64,000 nt of DNA, from contig NZ_JAPQES010000005.1 of assembly GCF_026735165.1 (NCBI RefSeq), forward strand, positions 1 through 64,000, given 5' to 3'. Below the pieces are notes generated by a model. The model was not told the DNA's origin and ran no database searches. It was given only the letters and a program-made list of their open reading frames with translations. A program made the translations under genes and the position numbers. Positions 17,347-26,462 of the stretch are shown here, piece after piece. The number at the start of each line of letters is the position of its first letter. Position 1 is the stretch's first letter. The stretch is from Clostridium ganghwense. Lineage in GTDB: Bacteria > Bacillota > Clostridia > Clostridiales > Clostridiaceae.

Positions 17347-18492
17347 CTATTCTACTTTCTTACTTTTTCTCTTGTAAAAGAAGAGCAAAGCATAGGCACA
17401 AATACATATTATTACACATATTTTGAATGCAGTTTCTACAGAAACATCCGCTGCTTTCCCAATAAGTGGATTTATAGATACTGCTACTATATCTCCAATT
17501 ATAGCATATATAGATAAAATAGTGGCCCTATCTCCTGTATTTATTGATTTGTTCTGTATCTCTAAAACAATAGGATTAATCAAAGCCATACTTCCAGCTA
17601 TAAAAGTTATAAATAATATGCTGAAAATCGGATTTGTTGTGACTATCAGAAGAGAACAACTAATAACAATTATTATATATAAAACTTCAATACTTCTATT
17701 TTTCCCTAATTTACTGCTTAATTTATACGCCTTGGCTGAACTCAAACGAACAATTTGAATAATAGCCATCACTATGCCAAAATATTTTATGTCAATTCCA
17801 CTTCTCAAGTACTGCAATTGGTTCAAAAATACATTTACAGCTTGAACTACCTCACGAATCAAAGCAATAGAAAATATAAATATTACAATTTCTTTATTGC
17901 TAAAGACTGTTTTCAAACTCTCTTTAAGCTTCGGTTTTTCTTTCAAATGAGCATCTACATCCTTTATAAACAAAGTCACTACCGCTGCAATACCATAAGG
18001 TATAATAGTCCAGAATGCAGTTTTATCCATTGATTGTTTTACAATTATCGAAGATATAAATGATGCAATTAAAAATCCACCAATTGAAAATGCACTATAC
18101 CTTCCAAATATTTTTTCTGATTCACTTTCATCAGCTGAAGAATAAAGTAATGCAATATCACATCCAGAAATACCTGATAAAACTAATGCAAGTAATACTC
18201 TTTCTATTAAAAACACTCTAAATGAACTAGCCTTATAGAAAATAATTTTTGATATGAAAAACATTAAATTAGAAAATATTAACGTCCTCTTATATCCAAT
18301 TCTATCTGCAAACCATCCCCATGGAATTTCAAAAGCAATCATTAATATACCAAATATGGACTCTATCAAAAATATTTCATACATAGAAAGGCCTCTAGCC
18401 TGTCTATATAAAGTAGCGATTGGTCCATAAAAAACAAAGCCTTGTAAAAACACAATCAAATACATCAAGTATACATTTACCTTTTTATTCAA
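17347..18492 (-). CDS. MFS transporter
   Basis: 381 residues, about eleven to twelve membrane helices. The motif between helices 2 and 3, WGWFADRIGYKRTL, is the MFS motif A (G-x3-D-R-x-G-R/K). The N-terminal half also shares CDIALLYSS with the ALSYDS of the broken MFS gene at 9.3-10.2 kb, so they belong to related subfamilies. Probably a small-molecule exporter; the substrate is not deducible. Stands alone, with the large RNA copy A upstream on the other strand. Confidence 0.88.
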   Translation of the reverse strand: MNKKVNVYLMYLIVFLQGFVFYGPIATLYRQARGLSMYEIFLIESIFGILMIAFEIPWGWFADRIGYKRTLIFSNLMFFISKIIFYKASSFRVFLIERVLLALVLSGISGCDIALLYSSADESESEKIFGRYSAFSIGGFLIASFISSIIVKQSMDKTAFWTIIPYGIAAVVTLFIKDVDAHLKEKPKLKESLKTVFSNKEIVIFIFSIALIREVVQAVNVFLNQLQYLRSGIDIKYFGIVMAIIQIVRLSSAKAYKLSSKLGKNRSIEVLYIIIVISCSLLIVTTNPIFSILFITFIAGSMALINPIVLEIQNKSINTGDRATILSIYAIIGDIVAVSINPLIGKAADVSVETAFKICVIICICAYALLFFYKRKSKKVE

Positions 18493-18715
18493 TTTTGATA
18501 CACCTCCAAAAATTGCATGTCAAAAAACCTTTATTTAAAGGTTTGAAAAATTTCGCAAAATTTTATTGTGTATCAAATTGGTCTTATCATGTTAATAACT
18601 CCTTAGTTTCAAATTTACACATTATATTTTACTATATGGTGATACTACTTTCAATAAATTATAAACTGTGTTTTGTAACTCAAAGTTCTATTAGTAAAAA
18701 TTACATATTTAACTT

Positions 18716-18745
18716 TGAATATATTTCTTTAAACTACACATATTA
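18716..18745 (+). promoter_or_regulatory. Forespore-sigma-like promoter of large RNA copy A
   Basis: TGAATA (18716-18721), 17-base spacer, CATATTA (18739-18745), ending 7 bases before the first base of the closing stem. This resembles SigG/SigF promoters (TGAATA-N17-CATACTA) better than SigA. Inferred only from sequence. Confidence 0.4.
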
Positions 18746-18752
18746 ATATTGT

Positions 18753-19166
18753 AAGGAACATAACGGTTGAGCCGAGACTTATATATGCTTCTTAACTCGG
18801 AGTGTATATAGGTCGGCCAAAGATCACATATGGGTCAGCTTAAAATCTGGCTCATATGTGATCGGCGGGAAAATTCTATAGGGTGAGGAAAAGCTTTATT
18901 GCAGTCGAAAATTTGTAATTTTATTACAAACTATTGATTGTAATAGGGTTCCAACTTATCCTATAGGGTCGAGCGAAGACTGTACAGGGTGTTGTACTGG
19001 TTCTATGCAGCCGAAAGGTTGCATAGGGCTGGGTAAATATCTTGTATGGTCGAACGAACCATCATTATAGGTTGTGACCTGCTTTATCATGGTCGAAAGA
19101 TTATGATAGGGTAATAAGCTATCTATAATGGTGTAAGGTAGATCGTTATGTTCTTTATACTTTTTT
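18753..19166 (+). ncRNA. Large structured RNA, copy A (unrecognised family)
   Basis: About 414 nt with no reading frame. The ends pair: 18753-18765 (AAGGAACATAACG) with 19144-19156, followed by TTTTTT (19161-19166), so the closing stem doubles as terminator and fixes the strand. Inside are at least eight helices: 18780-18788/18802-18810; 18822-18832/18853-18863 (perfect 11 bp); 18876-18882/18960-18966; 18894-18906/18936-18948 (13 bp); 18978-18988/19041-19051; 19003-19012/19017-19026 with a GAAA loop; 19060-19070/19123-19133; 19085-19094/19099-19108 with a GAAA loop. The diverged copy at 42550-42966 keeps every helix with compensatory changes. I do not recognise it as OLE, GOLLD, ROOL, HEARO, RNase P, tmRNA or SRP. 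Confidence 0.85.
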
Positions 19167-19215
19167 GTAACAATTTAAACTTAACAATTACATCGTCTAT
19201 AATATGACTCCATCA

Positions 19216-20190
19216 TTAAATTGCTCTTTTAGAATATTTCATTTGTACCTCATGATCTATTAGCTGAAGATTATTTTGTCTTATCAACTTTATTAATAAA
19301 TCTGCATAGACTTTTTTCCCTTTTTTATCTTCTTTAGTACTATATCCTGCATTTTCTATAGCTTCCGCTTGTTCTATATAATGAGAAGTGGAAAAAACTC
19401 CATGTTCTCTATATCTCTTATTTTTACTGAGAAATTTTGCATAGTCCTTTAAAGATTCGCTTGCATTTTCATATACTCTGAAATCATCAGTTATAACTTT
19501 ATCGTAATATTCTGTGGTTTTCATAGTTATACACTTGCCCTTCCAACTTCTATCAGCTTTTATTCCAAATAAGTTATTTGCTTTAATAACTAATTCGGAC
19601 TTCCCCCATCTTGTTTCTAAAATAGCTTGAGCTATAGTTATAGAAGGGAAAATTCCATATTGCTTATATATTTCAATAGCCCCAGGAGAAATTTCATTAA
19701 TAAATTTTCTCTGTGATGAATTTTCCTTTAAATTTTTCTTAACTAATCCTATATACTTTAAATCTTCTAAGTAAGTATAAACTTTTTCCCTTTCTTCTTT
19801 TTCAAAAGATAGTTCATCTAAAACTTCCTCTAAACTTCTTAATCTATATTTACTATCCCTAACTTTATAGTTTGTACTGTTTTTTACAACAAACATATCA
19901 GCTAATTCTTTTAAACTTTTACTATTTGTTTTTGAAAAATCATTTTTATAGCTAACACCATCAATAGCGGCTAAATGCTTCCAATTAATCTGTAGCTTGC
20001 CCTTACTAGATTCATCTGCAGCATTAATATAAAAACTTATATTTAGTTTTTTTACATTAATATGATTATTTTTAACTTTAAAATAATTTACTATATTTAA
20101 ACTTAATACTATAATAAACAATAAACTAATTATTTTAAATACGTTTTTTATCATACCTCGTCCTCTTATTTTGGTTCTCTTTCTTTTCAT
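19216..20190 (-). CDS. Glucosaminidase-domain cell-wall hydrolase
   Basis: 324 residues. N-terminal membrane or signal segment after a basic tail (FKIISLLFIIVLSLNIV, ~20-36), an uncharacterised region to ~165, then a GH73 beta-N-acetylglucosaminidase (FlgJ/LytG-like) domain at ~170-310: SITIAQAILETRWGKS with the catalytic glutamate, NNLFGIKADRSWKG, and DFRVYENASESLKDYAKFL. It cleaves peptidoglycan glycan chains. An AGGAG site precedes the ATG at 20190. The DNA-binding-like central region has no family I recognise. Monocistronic, just downstream of the large RNA. Confidence 0.85.
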   Translation of the reverse strand: MKRKRTKIRGRGMIKNVFKIISLLFIIVLSLNIVNYFKVKNNHINVKKLNISFYINAADESSKGKLQINWKHLAAIDGVSYKNDFSKTNSKSLKELADMFVVKNSTNYKVRDSKYRLRSLEEVLDELSFEKEEREKVYTYLEDLKYIGLVKKNLKENSSQRKFINEISPGAIEIYKQYGIFPSITIAQAILETRWGKSELVIKANNLFGIKADRSWKGKCITMKTTEYYDKVITDDFRVYENASESLKDYAKFLSKNKRYREHGVFSTSHYIEQAEAIENAGYSTKEDKKGKKVYADLLIKLIRQNNLQLIDHEVQMKYSKRAI

Positions 20191-20424
20191 TTTAAGTTTC
20201 TCCTATGTCATATTATAATTTAATTATAAGAAATCAGTATAGCACCATCCATTTATTAACCTTACATTTTATTATTCTTTTCTTACATTTTTGTCACATT
20301 TACCAAACTTCAAAATTGAAATTTCTATTTTTACAATACCTCCTCCTTATTAAGAATAGAAATTTGACTTATAATCAATTTAGTATAAACTAATAATATG
20401 TAAAATAGTTAAAGGAGTGATAAA

Positions 20425-21657
20425 ATGGAGAAGTTTAGTCAGTTTCTTCAAAAATACGCAGAACTTGCAGTTAAAACAGGTGTTAACATTCAAAAAGATC
20501 AGACTCTTGTTATAAATTCACCAATTGAATGTGCAGAATTTGTAAGACTTGTAGCAAAGTTTGCTTACAAAGCAGGTGCTAAAAATGTTCACGTTGAATG
20601 GAATGATGAAGAATTAGCTCTTATAAAATATATAAATGCACCAGAAGAAGCTTTTAAAGAATTTCCTAAATGGAAGGCAGAAGGATATGAAGAGCTTGCT
20701 AAAAACGGAGCAGCATTTCTTTCAATTTCTGCATCAAATCCTGAACTTTTAAAAGATGCAGATCCTAAAAGAATTGCAGCAGCAAATAAAACAAGATCAA
20801 TTGCACTAAAAAATTATAGAGAATATATAATGAATAGTACAGTTGCTTGGTCCGTAGTTTCAATTCCTACAAAAGGTTGGGCGAAAAAAGTATTCCCTAA
20901 TATTTCTGAAGAAAAAGCTGTAGAAAAACTTTGGGAAAGCATTTTTAAAATAGTTAGAGTCGATAAAGATAATCCAGTAGAGGCATGGAATGAACACCTA
21001 AACACTATAAATGAAAAAGTTGAATTTTTAAATAATAAGAAATTTAAAACACTTCACTTTGTTTCAAATGATACTGATTTAACAATAGAACTACCTAAAA
21101 AACACTTATGGGCTGGCGGTGGAGAATACAATACAAAAAAAACTTATTTTGTTGCCAACATGCCAACTGAAGAAGTATTTACTCTACCATTAAAAACAGG
21201 AGTAAATGGTAAAGTTAAAAGTACAAAGCCTCTTAACTATGGTGGTAACTTAATAGATAATTTCACCTTAAATTTTAAAGATGGTAAAATTGTTGACTTT
21301 TCAGCTGAACAAGGTTATGAAACATTAAAAAAACTAATAGAAACAGATGAAGGCTCACACTACCTTGGAGAAGTTGCTTTAGTACCTGATGACTCACCAA
21401 TTTCAAATTCAAATATAATTTTTTACAATACATTATTTGATGAAAATGCTTCCTGCCATTTAGCTTTAGGAATGGCTTATCCTACTTGCGTTGAAAGCGG
21501 CAGTGATATGACTGAAGAAGAACTTGAAAAAGCTGGTGCTAACAGTTCTTTAACTCATGAAGACTTTATGATAGGTTCTGCTAACCTTGACATAACTGGG
21601 GAAACAAAAGATGGAGAAAAGATTCAAATATTTAAAAATGGAAACTGGGCAGTTTAA
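20425..21657 (+). CDS. M29-family aminopeptidase (AmpS/PepS type)
   Basis: 410 residues, the usual size for thermophilic-type M29 aminopeptidases, which remove N-terminal residues from peptides using two metal ions. Recognisable features: N-terminal QKYAELAVKTGVNIQKDQTL, the central LPKKHLWAGGGEYNT and MPTEEVFTLP, and the C-terminal metal-site region ENASCHLALGMAYPTC with HEDFMIGS. A GGAG site precedes the ATG; a strong terminator follows. Cytosolic, no signal peptide. Confidence 0.93.
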   Translation: MEKFSQFLQKYAELAVKTGVNIQKDQTLVINSPIECAEFVRLVAKFAYKAGAKNVHVEWNDEELALIKYINAPEEAFKEFPKWKAEGYEELAKNGAAFLSISASNPELLKDADPKRIAAANKTRSIALKNYREYIMNSTVAWSVVSIPTKGWAKKVFPNISEEKAVEKLWESIFKIVRVDKDNPVEAWNEHLNTINEKVEFLNNKKFKTLHFVSNDTDLTIELPKKHLWAGGGEYNTKKTYFVANMPTEEVFTLPLKTGVNGKVKSTKPLNYGGNLIDNFTLNFKDGKIVDFSAEQGYETLKKLIETDEGSHYLGEVALVPDDSPISNSNIIFYNTLFDENASCHLALGMAYPTCVESGSDMTEEELEKAGANSSLTHEDFMIGSANLDITGETKDGEKIQIFKNGNWAV

Positions 21658-21682
21658 ACGTTCTACTCTAAAAATTTTAAAT

Positions 21683-21718
21683 AAAAATCAGACCACAAAT
21701 TAAGGTGGTCTGATTTTT
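21683..21718. terminator. Terminator after M29 aminopeptidase
   Basis: Stem AAAAATCAGACCAC/GTGGTCTGATTTTT with an 8-base loop, T-run on the plus strand. Confidence 0.85.
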
Positions 21719-21811
21719 ATATCTAAATAATATATTAAGCTATAATGGGTTCAAAATTTCACTTGTGTTATAATCACTATAATAATATTAAATTTGAAAG
21801 GTAAACTACTT

Positions 21812-22234
21812 ATGAATATAAAAAATTCAGATAAACTTTATATTTACAATCGTGAAAACAGACAATGTTTCTTTTGCGGAAAAACACTCAAATGTCATCA
21901 AATTACTCTTGACCACTATATTCCTAAAAGTAAAAAGGGTACCAAAGATGTTTTTAATTTAGTATTATGCTGCAAACAGTGTAATAAACTTAAAAGAAAT
22001 AAAATTCCCACTAATTACGAAACTACTATTTTAAACCTCTTCTTAAAAGCAGTACAAGATAATCACATTACTGGATGCAGCATTAAACTACCCCAAAAAT
22101 CACTAAAAGAAGATCTTTTAAAAGTAACCTACATTGACTCTTTAACTGATCACTTTATATTTCAAAGTAATACTAAAAAATTTTATGTTAGAAATAATAT
22201 GGTATTTAAAATTACTCTTGTTTCTCAAAACTAA
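21812..22234 (+). CDS. HNH endonuclease-domain protein
   Basis: 140 residues from the ATG at 21812 (GAAAGG site upstream). N-terminal HNH/McrA-like zinc-finger nuclease: CFFCGKTL, then HQITLDHYIPKSKKG with the catalytic DH, N in DVFNLVLCC, and CKQCNKLKRNK. The C-terminal half is unrecognised. It stands alone between an aminopeptidase and a MocR gene, with no phage, intron or restriction partner nearby. Could be a solitary domestic HNH protein of the kind common in clostridia; function unknown. Confidence 0.8.
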   Translation: MNIKNSDKLYIYNRENRQCFFCGKTLKCHQITLDHYIPKSKKGTKDVFNLVLCCKQCNKLKRNKIPTNYETTILNLFLKAVQDNHITGCSIKLPQKSLKEDLLKVTYIDSLTDHFIFQSNTKKFYVRNNMVFKITLVSQN

Positions 22235-22262
22235 CCTTACTATTTTTGCAAATATGCCTTTC

Positions 22263-23639
22263 TTAAAGATCAAATATATTTTTAAATATGAGTTTCTTGT
22301 GACTTTTAATTTTTGATATTTCATCTAAAATAATTGGAATTCCATACTTTATATTATCTACATTAGCTCTGCTTATGCTTATTTTTAAAATTTTATCATT
22401 CAAATAATCTTTCAAGTGATTTTTTTTCATATCTGAAACATATATATTTCTTTCCTTAATGCTACTAATAATATGAGCGCTATTTACATTATTTGTAAAT
22501 TCAATACAAGCAAAAAAACCCGTATCAGGTATATGCCACTTAATATATGGTATATTAGATGACAATGAACTTCTTTTTAGAGCCTCCATTCTCTGTGAAT
22601 AAATATTTCTAATCTTTTTTCCATGTGCCTTAAACATTCCACTTTTTATATAAATTTCTAAAGCTCCTTGTGAAAGTACTGGTGTACTCAAATCTGACCA
22701 TTTTTTATACTCAGTAAATGTATTTATCAAAATTTTAGGTAATACTACAGCAGCAACTCTAAGACCTGGAAGCAATATTTTTGAAAAACTTTTTACATAT
22801 ATAACCCTTGAGGACACATCATGATAATATATGGGATATGAATTATTCTTAATATTTAAATCTCCAATATAATCATCCTCAATTATATATACATCATACT
22901 TTTCAGCTAGCTTTAAAATACGTTTTTTATCCTCATTAGAATAGCTTGTTCCTAATGGATTGTGAAACCTCGGAATAGTATAAAAACACTTTATGTTTCC
23001 ATTTGCAAATTTTCTTTCCAATTCGTCAAAATCTAAGCCTTGAAAATTTCTCTCAATTCCTATAACAGAAATATTATTAAGTTCAAGTGATTTCAAAGCG
23101 CCATTATACGTAGGCTGCTCAACAAGTACATTATTCTTACCATTTGGGAAAGGCATTGCACATAAAATATTAATTGCCTGCTGTGAACCCGTTGTTATAA
23201 AAATATTATCAGTATTACAAAACACCTGATACTCTTGAAAATGTTTTGTTAATACCTTTATTAAATTTGAAAGTCCCTTAGAATCTGAATAATTAAAAAG
23301 ACTTTGTTTGTATATATCTATTGCTTGATTTAAACAATGCTGAAATTCCTGATATGGTAAAACACTTTCATCAGGAGCTACTGAAGAAAAATTAATTATA
23401 TTTGTGTTTAAATCTTCACATGCTGTATTGTTCTTTTCAACTAAGTAATATCCACTTTGAGGTATAGAATAAACTATATGATTTTTTTGTAATTCACTAT
23501 AAGCCCTTACTACTGTTACTTTGCTGCACTGAAATTTCTCTGATAATTCTCTTATAGTTGGCATCTTCTGTCCGAATTTTATATTACTATTTGAAATTTC
23601 ATTCTCAATATACTTTACAATTTCATTATATTTAGTCAT
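22263..23639 (-). CDS. MocR-family regulator (GntR HTH + aminotransferase domain)
   Basis: 458 residues from the ATG at 23639, placed after an AGAGGTGG site. GntR winged helix at ~1-70 (KMPTIRELSEKFQCSKVTVV, then RAYSELQKNHIVYSIPQSGYY), followed by a fold-type-I PLP aminotransferase-like domain with the Schiff-base lysine in YVKSFSKILLPGLR. MocR proteins use PLP or its adducts to control vitamin B6, GABA or amino-acid genes. The divergent YciI gene and two TTGTAC/GTACAA palindromes between them point to control of itself and YciI. Confidence 0.9.
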   Translation of the reverse strand: MTKYNEIVKYIENEISNSNIKFGQKMPTIRELSEKFQCSKVTVVRAYSELQKNHIVYSIPQSGYYLVEKNNTACEDLNTNIINFSSVAPDESVLPYQEFQHCLNQAIDIYKQSLFNYSDSKGLSNLIKVLTKHFQEYQVFCNTDNIFITTGSQQAINILCAMPFPNGKNNVLVEQPTYNGALKSLELNNISVIGIERNFQGLDFDELERKFANGNIKCFYTIPRFHNPLGTSYSNEDKKRILKLAEKYDVYIIEDDYIGDLNIKNNSYPIYYHDVSSRVIYVKSFSKILLPGLRVAAVVLPKILINTFTEYKKWSDLSTPVLSQGALEIYIKSGMFKAHGKKIRNIYSQRMEALKRSSLSSNIPYIKWHIPDTGFFACIEFTNNVNSAHIISSIKERNIYVSDMKKNHLKDYLNDKILKISISRANVDNIKYGIPIILDEISKIKSHKKLIFKNIFDL

Positions 23640-23658
23640 TACTGCCACCTCTTTATAC

Positions 23659-23672
23659 TTGTACTGGTACAA
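23659..23672. promoter_or_regulatory. Palindromic operator next to mocR start
   Basis: TTGTACTGGTACAA, perfect apart from the 2-base centre, 20 bases before the MocR start codon. Shares TTGTAC/GTACAA arms with the site at 23722. Confidence 0.55.
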
Positions 23673-23696
23673 TATTCTTTTTTAGTTATTGCTATA

Positions 23697-23712
23697 AGAA
23701 CAATTATGTTCT
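23697..23712. promoter_or_regulatory. Palindrome in mocR-yciI region
   Basis: AGAACAATTATGTTCT: 6-base arms around ATTA, between the two TTGTAC palindromes. Different sequence, so possibly a site for another regulator. Confidence 0.35.
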
Positions 23713-23721
23713 ACACTCAAA

Positions 23722-23739
23722 TTGTACCATATAGTACAA
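23722..23739. promoter_or_regulatory. Palindromic operator before yciI-like gene
   Basis: TTGTACCATATAGTACAA: arms TTGTAC/GTACAA with a 6-base centre, in the promoter region shared by the MocR and YciI genes. Confidence 0.55.
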
Positions 23740-23766
23740 ATAATAAAATACAAGGGGGAAGTAATT

Positions 23767-24057
23767 ATGTTTATCTTACTTTTAAAATATGTTAAACCAC
23801 TTGAAGAGGTTGATAAAGAATTAAATTCACATGTAGATTATTTGGAAAAATACTATTCATTACAAAAGTTTATTTGTTCTGGAAGACGTAATCCAAGAAT
23901 AGGAGGCGTAATCCTATGTAATGCAAAGGATTTAAAAGAGGTTGAAGATATAATTAAAGAAGACCCATTTTACCAAAAAAAAATTGCTGAATATGAAATA
24001 ATTGAATTTCTGCCTACAAAATATACTGATGAGTTTAAATGCTTTATAAATGAATAA
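23767..24057 (+). CDS. YciI-family protein
   Basis: 96 residues from the ATG at 23767 behind a GGGGGAAG site. Fits the YCII ferredoxin-like fold: FILLLKYVKPLEEVDKELNS with the family histidine in SHVDYLEKYY, SGRRNPRIGGVILC, and EDPFYQKKIAEYEIIEF. YciI proteins are small dimers, sometimes with dehydrochlorinase-like chemistry, mostly of unknown role. Divergent from the MocR regulator, which probably controls it. Confidence 0.85.
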   Translation: MFILLLKYVKPLEEVDKELNSHVDYLEKYYSLQKFICSGRRNPRIGGVILCNAKDLKEVEDIIKEDPFYQKKIAEYEIIEFLPTKYTDEFKCFINE

Positions 24058-24072
24058 TATAACTAAAAACAA

Positions 24073-24119
24073 AATGGGTTGATAGATAAGATTACTTATA
24101 TCTTATCTATCAACCCATT
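24073..24119. terminator. Bidirectional terminator
   Basis: Perfect 19-base arms (AATGGGTTGATAGATAAGA and complement) around a 9-base loop, between the converging YciI and chemoreceptor genes. Confidence 0.85.
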
Positions 24120-24153
24120 AAATATTTTAAATTCTCTTTTAACAAAGCTAAAC

Positions 24154-26184
24154 TTATATTTTAAATTTATTAATCTGATCCATCATTTCTTTGGTCATTT
24201 CGCTTAAAGATTGTGCAGTTAATGCTACTTCTTCAGTAGAAGAATTCATTTCTTCAGAAGATGCTGAAACTTCTTCTGAGGAAGCGGAAACTTCTTCTGC
24301 AATAGATGAAACTGCCTCTATCTTTTCTAAAATAACATTCTTTTTATTCTCTATGTTTACAGCTGATGTATTAGTTCCTTCTATTTTAGGATTTATTTCA
24401 TCAACTGCTTTTGTTATTTCTCCAAAAGATTTTATTGCAGTATCAATATCATTTTTCTGACTTACTAATTCATTTTTCACAGTATCAGTATTTTCAATCA
24501 TAATATCTGTATTCTTTGATATTTTACTAATTAATTCGGCTATATTTTGTGATGAATCTTTACTCTGTTCTGAAAGCTTTCTAATTTCTTCAGCTACAAC
24601 TGAAAATCCTTTTCCTGCTTCTCCTGCTCGTGCAGCTTCAATAGCTGCATTTAATGCAAGCAAATTAGTCTGTTCTGCTATACTATTTATAAGATCAGTT
24701 ATTTCATATATTCTATTTACATTTTCTCCAACATTCCCAATCTGAGAAGTTAGCTCATTGAAGGTACTAGTAACTCTTTCTACAGAATTTATAACATTAT
24801 TCATGTCATCGTTGCTTCCATCCGCCATATTTTGAATTTCTTTAGTATTACAAGCTATCTGTTCTATAGATTTTACCATTTCTTCTAACTCTAAACCAAA
24901 ATCATTTAATATAGTTGTACTGTTAACCAACTCTTCAGCCTGAGTACCTGCACCTTGAGCTACTTCTTGTATAGCTGTTGAAACATTTTCTGATGATGCT
25001 GACATTTCTTGTGCTACGGAAGATAAATTCATAGATTGTTCATCTATACTACTAGAACTATCTTTTATAGTTTTTATCATGCCCACAATAGAACCTTGCA
25101 TCGTATCTACAGCCTTTGCCATCTCACCAATCTCATCCTGTCTTTGCATGTATTTTTTTGGAGGATGTAGAGTAAAATCACCTTTTGCTATCAGTTTTAA
25201 ATGTTTTACTGAAGCCTTAATACTTTTTGAAATAGAAGCAGAAATAACAAACACTAAAATCATACCTCCAACTACAAATACTAAGCTACTTATTAATGCA
25301 TATATTCCCATACCACTAAGTTCTGATAAAACTTCATCCTTTTCTACTGCTATAGCAATAGACCAACCAGTGCTTTCTATTGGAGCATAGGCTACAAATT
25401 TATGTTGGTTATTATATACATATTCCCCAACTCCTGATTCTCCTTGTACCATTTTCTTCTCTATTTCTACTAATCCTTTAAGTGAAGGATCCTTCTTTAT
25501 ATTTTCAAAACTATTATCCATATTAATTACTAAATCTTTATTTCTATGAGCAATGATTGTACCATCATTTTTTATCATAAATGCTTGCCCTGTTGTTCCA
25601 AATTTAATTTCTTTAATAAATTCACTTAAAACATTTCCATCTGTCAAAGCAGTTAATACACCAATAACTTCATTATTATTTTTAATAGGAACTGCATAAG
25701 CCACAATTATGCTGTTATCTATTTGGCTAACTATAGGATCTGACACACTTATATTACCTTCAATTGCCCTTTTAAAATATTCTCGGTCCTTAATATTAGT
25801 TGTTTTTCCATTTGTAAATTTCTCATTTCCATTTATATCTGCAATTCCCATAGCAATATGACCACTTCTTTTAACTTCATTATCTAAACGTAACATTTTT
25901 TCAGTAATTGGAACGTTTTTATCTTTTATTTTATCATTATCAGCTATAGCTTCTAAAGCATTAAGCTGTCCAATAATATCACCTTCCACTGAATCTCTAG
26001 CCTGAACAGCTACTTGCGGTAAAATTAAATTAACAGTATTGACTAATGCTTTTTTTGCATTCATATAAGATATAACTGCTTGCCCAATACACACAGCAAT
26101 TAATAACAAGCCAAAACTGATCATCATTGTTGTTTTTATACTTTTGGCTTTAATACCTTTACTCGTCAGCTTAATTTTTTTCAC
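24154..26184 (-). CDS. Methyl-accepting chemotaxis protein with dCache sensor
   Basis: 676 residues from a GTG at 26184, chosen because GGGGGAGAGG lies just before it. Membrane helix near 15-38, extracytoplasmic double-Cache sensor (~40-285; [44 protein letters not shown]), second helix ~292-318, HAMP, and a signalling coiled coil whose tip is [20 protein letters not shown]. It senses a small extracellular ligand and drives CheA. The C-terminus lacks an obvious CheR-binding pentapeptide. Confidence 0.92.
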   Translation of the reverse strand: MKKIKLTSKGIKAKSIKTTMMISFGLLLIAVCIGQAVISYMNAKKALVNTVNLILPQVAVQARDSVEGDIIGQLNALEAIADNDKIKDKNVPITEKMLRLDNEVKRSGHIAMGIADINGNEKFTNGKTTNIKDREYFKRAIEGNISVSDPIVSQIDNSIIVAYAVPIKNNNEVIGVLTALTDGNVLSEFIKEIKFGTTGQAFMIKNDGTIIAHRNKDLVINMDNSFENIKKDPSLKGLVEIEKKMVQGESGVGEYVYNNQHKFVAYAPIESTGWSIAIAVEKDEVLSELSGMGIYALISSLVFVVGGMILVFVISASISKSIKASVKHLKLIAKGDFTLHPPKKYMQRQDEIGEMAKAVDTMQGSIVGMIKTIKDSSSSIDEQSMNLSSVAQEMSASSENVSTAIQEVAQGAGTQAEELVNSTTILNDFGLELEEMVKSIEQIACNTKEIQNMADGSNDDMNNVINSVERVTSTFNELTSQIGNVGENVNRIYEITDLINSIAEQTNLLALNAAIEAARAGEAGKGFSVVAEEIRKLSEQSKDSSQNIAELISKISKNTDIMIENTDTVKNELVSQKNDIDTAIKSFGEITKAVDEINPKIEGTNTSAVNIENKKNVILEKIEAVSSIAEEVSASSEEVSASSEEMNSSTEEVALTAQSLSEMTKEMMDQINKFKI

Positions 26185-26418
26185 TTCCTCTCCCCCTAAC
26201 AAAAATTATACAAATTTTTTAATCAATTTAAAATATTTATTATATATTCAATTTATGCTAATTATATCAAATTATTTCATGTTTTTAAACATTTCAGCAT
26301 ATTTTTACATATTTTATTTTTTCTTAATAACATTTTACATTAAAACCATCCAGTTATTAATGGAAATTTAGTAAAATGTTTATTTGATTCTTAAAATTAT
26401 TAATAATGTATAAAAAAA

Positions 26419-26451
26419 TAGAAATTATAGCTCTTCAGACTACAATTTCTA
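26419..26451. terminator. Terminator of ABC efflux operon
   Basis: Arms TAGAAATTATAG/CTACAATTTCTA (one mismatch) flanked by A7 and T6, immediately after the permease stop. Confidence 0.75.
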
Positions 26452-26462
26452 CTTTTTTATAT

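Noticed and set aside
18420-18746. Plus-strand frame of 108 codons upstream of large RNA copy A.
   Set aside because: Overlaps the start of the MFS gene on the other strand, low-complexity composition, no ribosome site.
18753-19166. Possibility that the large RNA is a group II intron or a mobile-element end.
   Set aside because: No intron domain V/VI pattern, no reverse transcriptase or transposase nearby, and no target-site duplication visible at either copy.
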